DNA from: Paenibacillus macerans
GTDB lineage: Bacteria > Bacillota > Bacilli > Paenibacillales > Paenibacillaceae
Assembly (NCBI RefSeq): GCF_900454495.1
Contig: NZ_UGSI01000002.1
Location: 1,895,001-1,959,000, forward strand
Length of the DNA stretch: 64,000 nt
Reading direction: 5' to 3'
The notes beneath the pieces are model-generated. The model worked only from the letters and a program-made list of their open reading frames with translations, had not been told where the DNA came from and did not search any database. The translations under genes and the position numbers were made by a program. Of the stretch, positions 43,254 to 51,818 are shown piece by piece (the stretch's first letter is position 1; each line of letters opens with the position of its first letter).

Positions 43254-44908
43254 TGGAGATGAAACAGACAACGATGGAACACCTTTCAATAAAGCGGAAA
43301 ATCACGATCATGATCGCCATTATGGCGGCGATGTTCTTCGCCGCGATCAACCAGACGATCGTAAGCACGGCGATGCCGCGGATTATTTCGATTCTTGACG
43401 GCATGGACTATTATACCTGGACGATCAACATTTACTTGTTAACCTCGACGATCGCCACCGTTCTGGTCGGCAAGCTGTCCGATATTTACGGACGGAAGCC
43501 TTTTTTGCTGATCGGGATATTATTTTTTATGGTCGGGGCCTTCCTGACCGGGACTTCATCCAATGTGTTTCAGTTTATCGCTTACCGGGGGATTCAGGGG
43601 ATCGGCGCCGGGATTATTCAATCAACGGCCTTTACGGCGGTCGGCGATTTGTTCCCGCCGCGTGAACGCGGCAAATGGATGGGCCTGATGACTGCGGTGT
43701 TCGGCTTCTCCAGCGTACTTGGGCCGACGCTTGGCGGATATTTGGTCGATCATATGGATTGGCATTGGCTGTTCTGGATTTTCCTCCCGCTCGGCATTGT
43801 GGCTTTCTTTATGATCCTTTCCCTGTTTCCGAAAATGGAACGCGGCAAGTCGCAAGCAATCGACTACCTCGGTTCGCTGTTCATGACGACAACGCTTGTG
43901 CCGCTGCTGCTCACATTCTCATGGGGGGGCACGGAATATGCCTGGAATTCGGCGCCGATTATCGGTTTGATCACGGCCACGGTGATTTCCGCCATCATTT
44001 TCATATTCGTTGAATCCAAGGTAAAAAATCCGATCCTGCCGCTTCGTTTATTCAAAAACAGCATCGTTACCATCTCAAATATTATCGGTTTCCTGATGAA
44101 CTTCGGGATGATGGGGGCGTTGGTCTATCTGTCCTTTTTCGTGCAAGGCGTGCTTGGCATTTCGCCGACCTATGCCGGTTACGTAACGATGCCGATGTCG
44201 ATCGTGATGGTCGTATCCAGCGCGATTACCGGGCAGTTGATTGCTAGAAAAGGAAAATACAAATCGTTTGCTTTGATTGGGGTGCCGATCATGATTGCCG
44301 GCATGGCCATTATGGTCTTTATGAACAACGTGCCGCTGGCCGTGCTGAGCATGATCGTGTTCGGCTTCGGGCTTGGCCTGGGGATGCCGGTATTCTCGCT
44401 CGCTGCGCAAAACGCGGTGCCGCATCAGGAGCTTGGGGTCGTCACCGCTTCGACGCAGCTGTTCCGTAACCTCGGGGGAACGATCGGGATCGCGGTCATG
44501 GGGATGGTGATGTCCAACAACTTGACGAAAAATTTGAAAGCGGAGATGCAGTCCGCTTCCGCTCCGGATTTGAGCCAGGTGGATCCGAAAATGTCCGAGC
44601 AGATTCTGGCCTTTGCCAATCCGCAGACCTTGATGAACAAACCGCTGCTGGAGCAAACGCAGGCCGGCCTGCCCGCCGATGTGCAGCCGCTGTTCGCGCA
44701 GATGATTCAAGGGATCCGCGATGCGCTCGGCACGACGTTGTCCACGGTGTTTTTGACCGGGACGCTCGTACTCGTGGCAGCGTTTATTCTGGTGTTTCTC
44801 CTGAAGGAGCTGCCGCTGCGGTCCACGAACCAGACGCCAAGCCCATCGGCCGCCGCGAGCGGCGGACCGGAAGGCGCAGTTCAAACCGCCGCCCCAAATC
44901 AAGCGTAA
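43253..44908 (+). CDS. MFS multidrug exporter, DHA2 type
   Basis: A 551-residue, about 14-helix transporter with motif A-like GKLSDIYGRKPFLLIG, motif C-like GFSSVLGPTLGGYLVD, and NQTIVSTAMPRI in the first helix, as in EmrB/QacA/Mdr proteins. It probably expels hydrophobic drugs when the MarR repressor is released. The start ATG 43253 overlaps the marR stop; ATG 43259 and 43274 are in frame and no strong ribosome site is seen, so coupling to marR is likely. A terminator follows. Confidence 0.93.
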   Translation: MEMKQTTMEHLSIKRKITIMIAIMAAMFFAAINQTIVSTAMPRIISILDGMDYYTWTINIYLLTSTIATVLVGKLSDIYGRKPFLLIGILFFMVGAFLTGTSSNVFQFIAYRGIQGIGAGIIQSTAFTAVGDLFPPRERGKWMGLMTAVFGFSSVLGPTLGGYLVDHMDWHWLFWIFLPLGIVAFFMILSLFPKMERGKSQAIDYLGSLFMTTTLVPLLLTFSWGGTEYAWNSAPIIGLITATVISAIIFIFVESKVKNPILPLRLFKNSIVTISNIIGFLMNFGMMGALVYLSFFVQGVLGISPTYAGYVTMPMSIVMVVSSAITGQLIARKGKYKSFALIGVPIMIAGMAIMVFMNNVPLAVLSMIVFGFGLGLGMPVFSLAAQNAVPHQELGVVTASTQLFRNLGGTIGIAVMGMVMSNNLTKNLKAEMQSASAPDLSQVDPKMSEQILAFANPQTLMNKPLLEQTQAGLPADVQPLFAQMIQGIRDALGTTLSTVFLTGTLVLVAAFILVFLLKELPLRSTNQTPSPSAAASGGPEGAVQTAAPNQA

Positions 44909-44927
44909 ATAGGTTTTTGCATACGGA

Positions 44928-44966
44928 AGAGAGTCACGTCTTTTTGAGACGCGGCTCTTTTTTTTA
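44928..44966 (+). terminator. Terminator of the marR-MFS operon
   Basis: AAGAG and CGTCT on the left (44928-44942) pair with AGACG and CTCTT on the right (44948-44960), interrupted by a small internal loop, followed by six T residues. Confidence 0.85.
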
Positions 44967-45070
44967 TAGGTATTTTTCTTAATTTTATTTTGTTGAGAAA
45001 TTGTCTAGTTCTATTAAATATATGTATACTTGATGTAACATATATCATATACATACTCGAGGAGAATAAG

Positions 45071-45496
45071 ATGAATGTTGTCCTAATCGATGATGAGAAC
45101 TTGGCTTTGAATTATTTGGAGCATCATTTGCAAAGTATATTCGGGATTCATGTCGCCGGCAAGTTTATCAACCCGGTCGAGGGCAAGGAATTCATTCTGC
45201 GAACGGACATCGATGTCGTGTTTTTGGATATTCATCTGCCCGAAATTAGCGGCATTGAACTGGCAGGGCAGCTGCTGCAGTTTAAGCCTAGGCTTAATAT
45301 CGTCTTCGTTACGGCTTATGACGACTATGCCGTTAAAGCTTTTGAGTTAAACGCGCTTGACTATGTCATGAAACCGCTGCGAAAAGAACGTCTGACGATC
45401 ACCCTGGAACGAATCCGGGAGCGCCTGGAAGGAGTTCCGGCGGCGCCGCCCGCGGCCAAAGAAGAGCTGCACGTAAGCTTGTTTCAGCAGCTGTAA
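45071..45496 (+). CDS. Response-regulator receiver half of a split regulator
   Basis: A 141-residue receiver domain with acidic D7-D8, phosphorylation site D53 in VVFLDIHLPEISG, T83-region VTAYDDYAVKAFELNALDY and K in MKPLRKER. It ends in LHVSLFQQL just where related SARP-like response regulators continue into a DNA-binding domain. The TAA at 45494-45496 is directly followed by ATG in the same frame and the missing domains. GAGGAGAA precedes the ATG. The protein may be made separately, or the gene may have been broken by a single base change. Confidence 0.8.
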   Translation: MNVVLIDDENLALNYLEHHLQSIFGIHVAGKFINPVEGKEFILRTDIDVVFLDIHLPEISGIELAGQLLQFKPRLNIVFVTAYDDYAVKAFELNALDYVMKPLRKERLTITLERIRERLEGVPAAPPAAKEELHVSLFQQL

Positions 45497-46222
45497 ATGA
45501 CAGCGAAGGGCCGTACGTTTGCGCCGATCCGGTGGCGAACGTCCCGGGCTCAGGAGCTGTTCCTTTATATGCTGCAGCATCGCGGCCAGCTTGTGCGAAA
45601 ATCGGCCTTGATCGAATTGCTCTGGCCGGAATACGAGCCGGGCAAAGCGTATTCCCAATTATATACGGCAATTTACCATATCCGGAGAACCATTGAGCCC
45701 TTTGGTCCTTATTTTCATATTTCGAATGCAACGGACGGGTACGTGCTGAGCCTGGAGTGTGTACGGCTGGACGTGGAGGTATGGGAACGTTTCATCCTTT
45801 CGGGGTATCCGGTGAACGAAGCAACGATCGGCGAATACGAAGGAGTCATGGACTTGTATCAGGGAGATTATATGCAGAATTATGAGTACTGGTGGGCGGA
45901 GAGCGAAAGATTCCGGTTAAAGATGCTATGGCTCCGCGCCTCATTCCAAATGGCCGAGTGGTACGATTCCAGCGGATACCGGGACAAAGCGGTCGAAAAA
46001 TATCTCGAAATTTGCAACCGGTATCCCTTGGCGGAGGAAGCGCATTTTGCGCTGATGAAGATTTACGGCTCGCTGGATAATCACCTTTCCGTCCATCGTC
46101 AGTACCGTTTGTTGACCGCGATTCTGGCGGAGGAATTAAACGAACGGCCAAGTCCATACATAATCGAGTGGTACCGGCAGTGGGCCGGCGAAAACAAAAG
46201 GGCTCTCCCTGAACAGCTTTAA
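45497..46222 (+). CDS. DNA-binding and BTAD (SARP-like) half of the split regulator
   Basis: A 241-residue protein that begins at the ATG immediately after the receiver's stop. It has a winged-helix part (RTSRAQELFLYMLQHRGQLV, RKSALIELLWPEYEPGKAYS) and a helical BTAD region (DLYQGDYMQNYEYWWAESERF, EKYLEICNRYPLAEEAHFAL). These are normally fused to the receiver in about 380-residue regulators. No separate ribosome site is visible, so it would need re-initiation or stop read-through. Its likely partner kinase is the convergent gene at 46244. Confidence 0.75.
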   Translation: MTAKGRTFAPIRWRTSRAQELFLYMLQHRGQLVRKSALIELLWPEYEPGKAYSQLYTAIYHIRRTIEPFGPYFHISNATDGYVLSLECVRLDVEVWERFILSGYPVNEATIGEYEGVMDLYQGDYMQNYEYWWAESERFRLKMLWLRASFQMAEWYDSSGYRDKAVEKYLEICNRYPLAEEAHFALMKIYGSLDNHLSVHRQYRLLTAILAEELNERPSPYIIEWYRQWAGENKRALPEQL

Positions 46223-46237
46223 GCTGGGGGAGAGTCC
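46201..46237. terminator. Hairpin between convergent genes
   Basis: CTCTCCC (46203-46209) pairs with GGGAGAG (46228-46234), and CAGC pairs with GCTG inside. It overlaps the end of the regulator gene and faces the end of the kinase gene at 46244. T-runs are short on both sides. Confidence 0.5.
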
Positions 46238-46243
46238 TTTGAA

Positions 46244-49200
46244 CTATATCGGAATGCAAAAACGCACGGTCGTTCCTTGACCGGGGGCGCTTGCGATTTC
46301 CAAACGGCGGCCGTACAGCTGCGTAAGGCGCCGATCGGTGTTGCGGAGGCCAACTCCCATGCCGCGATGATCCGGCGAAGCGAAGATCTGGCGGATTCGT
46401 TCTTCGCTCATGCCGAGGCCGTCATCGCTGACGCACACCTCATATTCGCCGGCCAAACGCTTGATGCGAATCATCACTTGGCCGCCGCGGGAACGCTTAA
46501 GAATACCGTGATTCACGGCGTTTTCCACCAGCGTTTGGATGGACAGCGGCGGCAGGAAAAAGTGCAGATCCGGGTCCAATTCCCACTGTACCTGAAGCCG
46601 TTCGCCAAATCGTTCCTTCTCGATAAACAGATACGAGCGGACCAGGGAAAGCTCGCGGTAGACTGGAACCTCCAAGTCGAAATTGTGAAAATCGAAGCTC
46701 GTCCGTAAATAGTTGCTGAATTCCTCCAGCAGCGCCTGCATTTTGGACAGATCCATGGTTGCCAGCGCGGCGATGGAATTGATTGTGTTGTACAGGAAAT
46801 GCGGTCTGATTTGGGCTTGCAGCCAAGCCGCTTCCAGGCGCAGCCGCTCTTCGATCGACAGCTTCAATTGCGTTAATGCCTGAACCCGCGACTTTAATTC
46901 CCAGGAATCCACCGGCTTGGTGACATAATCGTTGGCGCCCGACTGAAAGCCGGTAAAAATATCCTCCGCACGATTCCGCGCCGTAAGAATCAGGATCGGC
47001 AACTCGGAGATTGAAAACCGCTTGCGAATCGCCCGCGTCAATTCGTATCCCGACATGCCGGGCATCATGACGTCCGTAATGATGAGATCGAACCGCGCGT
47101 TGTCGACAAGGGGCAGCGCTTCGTCGGCGCTTGCGGCCGTAGTGATGTTATATTGGACCGGCCCGAGAATGTCCGCGAGGATTTTCAGATTCAGCAGGTC
47201 GTCGTCTACGATAAGTACCTTCGGTTTGTTGCCCGCCTCAAGCGGATGCTCCGCGTCCCCTCCGGACTCATTGCCCTGCGCGCTTCGGTTCCCGGCTTCA
47301 TCGGCAAGCGCCGCCGCAGTTTTGGCATAAGAATAAAAAGGGACATGGGCGGGAACTGCTTGCTCCGAAGCCTCGCCGTCTTCTCCGGCAGCCGGAAGCG
47401 TAAAGGTGAATTCCGATCCTTGGCCGAGAACGGACCGCACCGTAATCGTCCCGCTGTGAAGCTCCACCAGCTGCTTGCAGATGCTAAGGCCCAGTCCGAA
47501 CCCCCCGCCGGCTCTTGCAGCGGTTGAATCCCCCTGCTCATAAGGCAAAAAGATCCGCTGCAGGGTTGTCTCATCCATACCGATCCCCGTATCCTGGATG
47601 CGAATATAAGCCATACCGTCCACGACTTCCGCATCCAAGGAAATTTTCCCGCGGTCCGTGAACTTGATCGCATTGTGCAGCAAATTGAACAAAATTTGAA
47701 TGAGCCGGTTTTCGTCCGCTTTTACGGCGGGAAACCGGTCCGAGATATTCACCTCAAGTTCGATCGTTTTACCGTTTAACATGAACCTGAGCATTTCAAA
47801 AATACCGCCGATAACGGATTGGAGGCGAACCGGTTTGATTTGCAGCCGGACGGTGTTTTGCTTCAGCCGGCCGATGTCCACCAGGTCGTCCAGCAGCAGC
47901 GACATGCGTCTGGCAACGGACAGCTGTATTTCCAGCCTTTGGCGATGCTCTTCGCTCGTCTGGTGAACCGGATCGTCCAGCACGCTTTGCGTAATATTCA
48001 TAATCCCGTGCAGCGGATTTCGCAGTTCATGCGACGTATTGACGAGAAAATCGTCTTTCTGCCGGTTGGCCAGCTGCAGTTTGTCGGCGAGCCGCTTCGT
48101 TTGCGCCGTCGCCTTGAAAAACCGCCTGAACCAAAAGGCCGCAAAGGCCAGCATGGTAAAGATCAGGTCAAATGGATAAAACGTCATTTCAACGGAAAGC
48201 TTCGCCGCCGCAACGATCCAAACGATATTGTTTCCAAGAATGGTGCAGGCCAGCAGCAGGAAGAAGACATCCTTCTGCTTTCGGGCGGCGGCTTGCAGTA
48301 TGTAAACGGCGATCGAGACGGACAACAGCAAAATCGGCGCCAAAAAAATTTTTTCCGACGGAATGACGTACTTTGACGGAGCGATCAGCACAAACAGCGC
48401 ATAACATGAAGTAAAATAGGCAAACCAGCGAACTATTTTCAACTGGCCGTATTCGGGAAACATGTTTTTGATGAACGGCGGGATGAAGGAAACAACCCCG
48501 ACATAAGACAACAGGACGATTTTAAGGTCGGCTTCATACGGCATGGACGGCAATAATATGAACAAAATCTTATCGTCAACGCCCAAAACGCTGATCACCG
48601 CGCACACGATGACCGCCGAAAAGTACAGCAGTCCCTTATTGGCCGCTCCCAAAAAATACAGCATTACGGCGTACAGGCCATGCACCAGAAAAACAACGCT
48701 AAGCAAGCCTTGCAGTGCCATGGAAAGCGTGGTTCGCTGATTGATCGCATCCAGCGTGCCGAACCGGATCGATTTGGTAATTCCTCCTTTTCCGGCATGG
48801 TTTGCGGCCTGAATCACGATTTCGTAGGAATCGCCGCCTTTGGGAAGGTTTATGGTGTAAGGACGGTGCCCCGGCTTGTACGACTCGCTTTGAGCCGAAG
48901 GGTTTCCTTTGCCGCCGGCGGGTTGTCCATTGACATAAACGGCGGAGGCCCGCGTTATTTCGGCGATTCGCAGCGCGAGCGTTTGGGAAGCCGGTTCGTC
49001 CAGGAAAATCCGCAGCCGGTATGTTCCGTAAGTATACCTCCCCTGCTGATCGTCCGGAAAATATTGATCCCAAGCGCCAGGCACCGGAATAAAGACTTTC
49101 CCGGAGTTAGCGGATACAGGGCTCGTCGGGGCCGAATCCAATGCCGAATCCGGTACGGATGTCAGCCTTTGATTCGGATAAAATTCCCACTCCCCGTTCA

Positions 49201-49372
49201 GTGTGATCGTATGGTTTGGGGGAAGCTTCCATCCCCGCAAATCGAGAATGCCGTTTTCGGCCGCCACCGGTTGCTCGATCGTTTGGTGGAAGCTGTTCCA
49301 GGTAACCCGGATTCCGTTGATCGCGGCAATAACAAGCAAAATCATGAATATCTGTTTTTTGTACGTTCTCAT
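46244..49372 (-). CDS. Hybrid sensor kinase: 7TM, HisKA, receiver and LytS-type kinase
   Basis: A 1042-residue membrane kinase. After an N-terminal helix there is an extracellular jelly-roll-like domain (about 40-205), seven membrane helices (about 215-420, 7TMR-DISM type), a HisKA domain with H448 in SHELRNPLHG, its ATPase (NLLHNAIKF near 563-571, GFGLGLS near 625), a receiver with D767 in IITDVMMPG, and a second kinase core with H858 in IRPHFLYNTINS and its own ATPase (LVENAVNHGI). It probably signals to the split SARP-like regulator that faces it. The stimulus is unknown. Confidence 0.93.
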   Translation of the reverse strand: MRTYKKQIFMILLVIAAINGIRVTWNSFHQTIEQPVAAENGILDLRGWKLPPNHTITLNGEWEFYPNQRLTSVPDSALDSAPTSPVSANSGKVFIPVPGAWDQYFPDDQQGRYTYGTYRLRIFLDEPASQTLALRIAEITRASAVYVNGQPAGGKGNPSAQSESYKPGHRPYTINLPKGGDSYEIVIQAANHAGKGGITKSIRFGTLDAINQRTTLSMALQGLLSVVFLVHGLYAVMLYFLGAANKGLLYFSAVIVCAVISVLGVDDKILFILLPSMPYEADLKIVLLSYVGVVSFIPPFIKNMFPEYGQLKIVRWFAYFTSCYALFVLIAPSKYVIPSEKIFLAPILLLSVSIAVYILQAAARKQKDVFFLLLACTILGNNIVWIVAAAKLSVEMTFYPFDLIFTMLAFAAFWFRRFFKATAQTKRLADKLQLANRQKDDFLVNTSHELRNPLHGIMNITQSVLDDPVHQTSEEHRQRLEIQLSVARRMSLLLDDLVDIGRLKQNTVRLQIKPVRLQSVIGGIFEMLRFMLNGKTIELEVNISDRFPAVKADENRLIQILFNLLHNAIKFTDRGKISLDAEVVDGMAYIRIQDTGIGMDETTLQRIFLPYEQGDSTAARAGGGFGLGLSICKQLVELHSGTITVRSVLGQGSEFTFTLPAAGEDGEASEQAVPAHVPFYSYAKTAAALADEAGNRSAQGNESGGDAEHPLEAGNKPKVLIVDDDLLNLKILADILGPVQYNITTAASADEALPLVDNARFDLIITDVMMPGMSGYELTRAIRKRFSISELPILILTARNRAEDIFTGFQSGANDYVTKPVDSWELKSRVQALTQLKLSIEERLRLEAAWLQAQIRPHFLYNTINSIAALATMDLSKMQALLEEFSNYLRTSFDFHNFDLEVPVYRELSLVRSYLFIEKERFGERLQVQWELDPDLHFFLPPLSIQTLVENAVNHGILKRSRGGQVMIRIKRLAGEYEVCVSDDGLGMSEERIRQIFASPDHRGMGVGLRNTDRRLTQLYGRRLEIASAPGQGTTVRFCIPI

Positions 49373-49443
49373 AATCTATGAAGATTCGACATTTGCGGCG
49401 GAAATCCTTTTGTCCCTGCTTGACGGCGGGCGTAAAACCGGGG

Positions 49444-49896
49444 CTATATGGGATAGTTTTTGAATTTATTGCGCATTTCCGTTTGTTTATACAAGCAAAA
49501 GCGGATGATGTCGGAACGAAAGGTGTCTTTGATTTCGACAAACTTCAGGGCAATGCGGTATTTCTGATCGGTATGTCTTGTGCAGCTGATTATTTTACCG
49601 GTAAACGGAATATGCTTCTGGTGGATGTTCGTTCTTAAATATACGGACCCTTGAACTTCTTTGCTTGGTTCCAACGGATCCGGACAAAGAAACGAAAGAC
49701 CGCCTCCGCTGATGTCGAGGGTGGTCAAAACTAGCGGCTCATCCTTGCCGGCGGCGCGGTCAGCCGGTTTCGGCTGCAGCTTTAATTCGATCTCCAGAGC
49801 AACGCGAAAAAAATGGCGGTGCTGGTTTTTTTCCCGTTCGGTTTGAAGATGTCTCAAATATGCGAAATCGGCATCATCGCCTTCGCCGATGTTCAT
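49444..49896 (-). CDS. PilZ-domain c-di-GMP receptor
   Basis: A 150-residue protein with the two c-di-GMP-binding signatures of PilZ domains: RHFFR near residues 28-32 and DISGGG about 35 residues later. A short acidic N-terminal segment precedes the domain, and the C-terminal part has an extra helix (DIIRFCLYKQ). I start at ATG 49894-49896, which has AGGAGGGG upstream; a longer frame to 50046 does not. Together with the riboswitch at 659 it shows that c-di-GMP signalling operates in this organism. Confidence 0.85.
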   Translation of the reverse strand: MNIGEGDDADFAYLRHLQTEREKNQHRHFFRVALEIELKLQPKPADRAAGKDEPLVLTTLDISGGGLSFLCPDPLEPSKEVQGSVYLRTNIHQKHIPFTGKIISCTRHTDQKYRIALKFVEIKDTFRSDIIRFCLYKQTEMRNKFKNYPI

Positions 49897-50080
49897 TGCG
49901 GCCCCTCCTTTTTCGTCTGTTTCATTTGGAAGCTGCAGACTATACTCTAGTAGACCATACGAAACTCGACAATTTCTAAAAAACGATCCGGCGAGCCGGC
50001 GTTGCGTGAATGGGGACGTTTTTTTTGATAAAATTACATGTGTCATTCATGTACATTTCAATTTAAAGGAAGTAATGTTA

Positions 50081-51013
50081 ATGAACCATACGAAAGTGGC
50101 GGTTATCGGCAGTCTGAATATGGATATCGTCGTGGAGACCCCGCGTCACCCGCGGGTGGGAGAAACGCTGCTTGGCGACCGGGTCCGGTTTGTTCCCGGA
50201 GGAAAAGGAGCCAATCAGGCGGTTGCGGCGGCACGCCTCGGGGCGGAAACCGCGATGATCGGAGCCGTGGGAGACGACGCTTTTGGGCTGGAGCTGCTGA
50301 ACGCTCTAGGGCGGGACGGTGTTGACGTAACCGGCGTAAAACGCCTGAGCGGGACGGCGACGGGCATCGCTTCGATTTATGTGGGCGAGGGCGATAACAG
50401 CATCGTGGTGGTCCCCGGGGCAAACGACCGGGTGGGGCCGGAGGACATCGACCGGAACGAGGCGAAGCTGAAGGAGGCGGACATCGTGCTGCTGCAGCTG
50501 GAAATTCCGGTCGAAACGGCGCTATACGCCGCCCGGAAAGCGAAGTCGCTCGGGAAAACGGTCGTGCTGAACCCCGCCCCTGCGCAGCCGTTGCCGGAAG
50601 AGCTGTTTCGCTGCGCCGACTTTATGACGCCGAACCGGACCGAGCTGAGCGGCTATACCGGCATTGCCGCCGACGGAACTACGCTTGGTGCGGCCATGCG
50701 GCGCTTGAAGGAGCTGGGAGCCGCCAACGTCGTTACGACGCTGGGGGCCGGCGGATCGGCTTATTTGGACGAAAGCGGCGAGGTGCGTTTCGTTATGGGC
50801 CATCCGGTGCCGGTGATCGATACGACGGGGGCGGGCGATTGCTTTAACGCCGCGCTGGCCGTTTCGATCGCGCGGGGCCGGAGCCTGCGGGAAGCGGTCG
50901 AATACGCCGGGCTGGCTTCCGCGCTGGCCGTTACCAAATTCGGCGCCCAGGCGGGGATGCCTACCCAGGAAGAAGTCCGCATGTTTGCGGCCGAGCGGAA
51001 TGCTGGCGGGTGA
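50081..51013 (+). CDS. rbsK: Ribokinase
   Basis: Phosphorylates D-ribose at O5 using ATP. The 310-residue PfkB-family protein shows the N-terminal GSLNMDIVVETPRHPRVGET with the sugar-binding Asp, the GGKGANQAVAAARLG motif, and the catalytic DTTGAGDCFNAAL near residue 249. AAAGGA lies ten bases before ATG 50081; ATG 50075 is a second option. No ribose transporter or rbsD is adjacent. Confidence 0.92.
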   Translation: MNHTKVAVIGSLNMDIVVETPRHPRVGETLLGDRVRFVPGGKGANQAVAAARLGAETAMIGAVGDDAFGLELLNALGRDGVDVTGVKRLSGTATGIASIYVGEGDNSIVVVPGANDRVGPEDIDRNEAKLKEADIVLLQLEIPVETALYAARKAKSLGKTVVLNPAPAQPLPEELFRCADFMTPNRTELSGYTGIAADGTTLGAAMRRLKELGAANVVTTLGAGGSAYLDESGEVRFVMGHPVPVIDTTGAGDCFNAALAVSIARGRSLREAVEYAGLASALAVTKFGAQAGMPTQEEVRMFAAERNAGG

Positions 51014-51035
51014 CTTCCTCCAGGGCTACTGGTCT

Positions 51036-51111
51036 CTTAGCAGGGCCCCTTAGTAGGGCCCCTTAGTAGGGTTCCTTAACAGGGTCCCTTAACAGGGGCC
51101 CTTAGCAGGCC
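51036..51111. repeat. Tandem array with a 13-base period
   Basis: Six units based on CTTAGCAGGGCCC run at 51036, 51049, 51062, 51075, 51088 and 51101, the last one shortened. The array begins 22 bases after the ribokinase stop and is non-coding. Confidence 0.85.
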
Positions 51112-51140
51112 TTGGAGGTAGCCCGTTCCCATGGCCGTCC

Positions 51141-51290
51141 GAGAAAAAAATCCAACGGTTGTGAGCGTTGTTATCTGCTCAAATCTGAGCCCAAATTGCC
51201 GGGTTCAAGCTAAATAAGCGCTATGGCAACCGTTAGAATTTGAAAACGGCGATATTGGAGCAAATAGCGGCTGTGGCAACCGTTAGCGTA
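51141..51290. repeat. AACGGTTG-type dispersed palindromic repeat, copy C
   Basis: Homologous to the centre of the element at 41033-41354 and to 21232-21420: GAGAAAAAAATCCAACGG, then TGAGCGTTGTTAT, and two arms ending GGCAACCGTTAG. Short TTAGCGTAGAA-type repeats follow to about 51345. The gap 51014-51383 holds no gene besides these repeats. Confidence 0.75.
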
Positions 51291-51383
51291 GAGAAATTTA
51301 GCGTAGAAGTTAGCGCAGAATTTAACGTAGAAGGTTAGCTTAGAAGTTTAGTGCAAAAAATATGGAAAGGATGCGAATGTCGG

Positions 51384-51755
51384 ATGGATTCAGCAATGGA
51401 AAGCCGGATTGCCGTGAAGCGTATTTACGAAGCGCCTGCTTCGGGGGACGGGTACCGCATTTTGGTGGACAGGCTGTGGCCGCGCGGCTTAAAGAAGGAA
51501 CAGGCCGCGATCGACGAATGGATGAAAGCCATCGCGCCCAGCCCCGAGCTTCGCAAATGGTTTAATCATCAGCCGGAGCGTTTTGCGGCTTTTAGCGATA
51601 GCTATGTCCGGGAATTGGAGACGGACCCGGAGCGGGCCGTACTTGCGGCCCGCATCCGCGAGTTGGCGGAGAAGCAGCGTGTGACGCTCGTTTATGCCGC
51701 CAAGGATCCGGTCTGCAATCATGCGGTTGTACTGCAGAGCTGGTTAACCGGCTAA
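51384..51755 (+). CDS. DUF488 family protein
   Basis: A 123-residue soluble protein with the family's hallmark segments IYEAPASGDGYRILVDRLWP, RGLKKEQAAIDEWMKAIAPS and a C-terminal VTLVYAAKDPVCNHAVVLQ. DUF488 proteins have no agreed function. The start is uncertain: ATG 51384 and ATG 51399 are in frame, and GGAAAGG lies 13 bases before the first. A hairpin terminator follows, shared with the convergent gene. Confidence 0.85.
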   Translation: MDSAMESRIAVKRIYEAPASGDGYRILVDRLWPRGLKKEQAAIDEWMKAIAPSPELRKWFNHQPERFAAFSDSYVRELETDPERAVLAARIRELAEKQRVTLVYAAKDPVCNHAVVLQSWLTG

Positions 51756-51794
51756 GCGGGTTATCAGTGTCTCAAATACATATCGGTTGTATGG

Positions 51795-51818
51795 ACCGTC
51801 TTTGTGAAGGACGGTTTC
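51795..51818. terminator. Hairpin terminator between convergent genes
   Basis: ACCGTC (51795-51800) pairs with GACGGT (51810-51815), extended by weak pairs toward the loop, and TTCATT follows. It lies between genes ending at 51755 (+) and 51817 (-). Confidence 0.6.

Noticed and set aside
45001..45070. AT-rich palindromic stretch before the split response regulator
   Set aside because: GTATAC and TATATCATATAC elements may be only promoter AT-richness; no clear dyad of operator quality was found.
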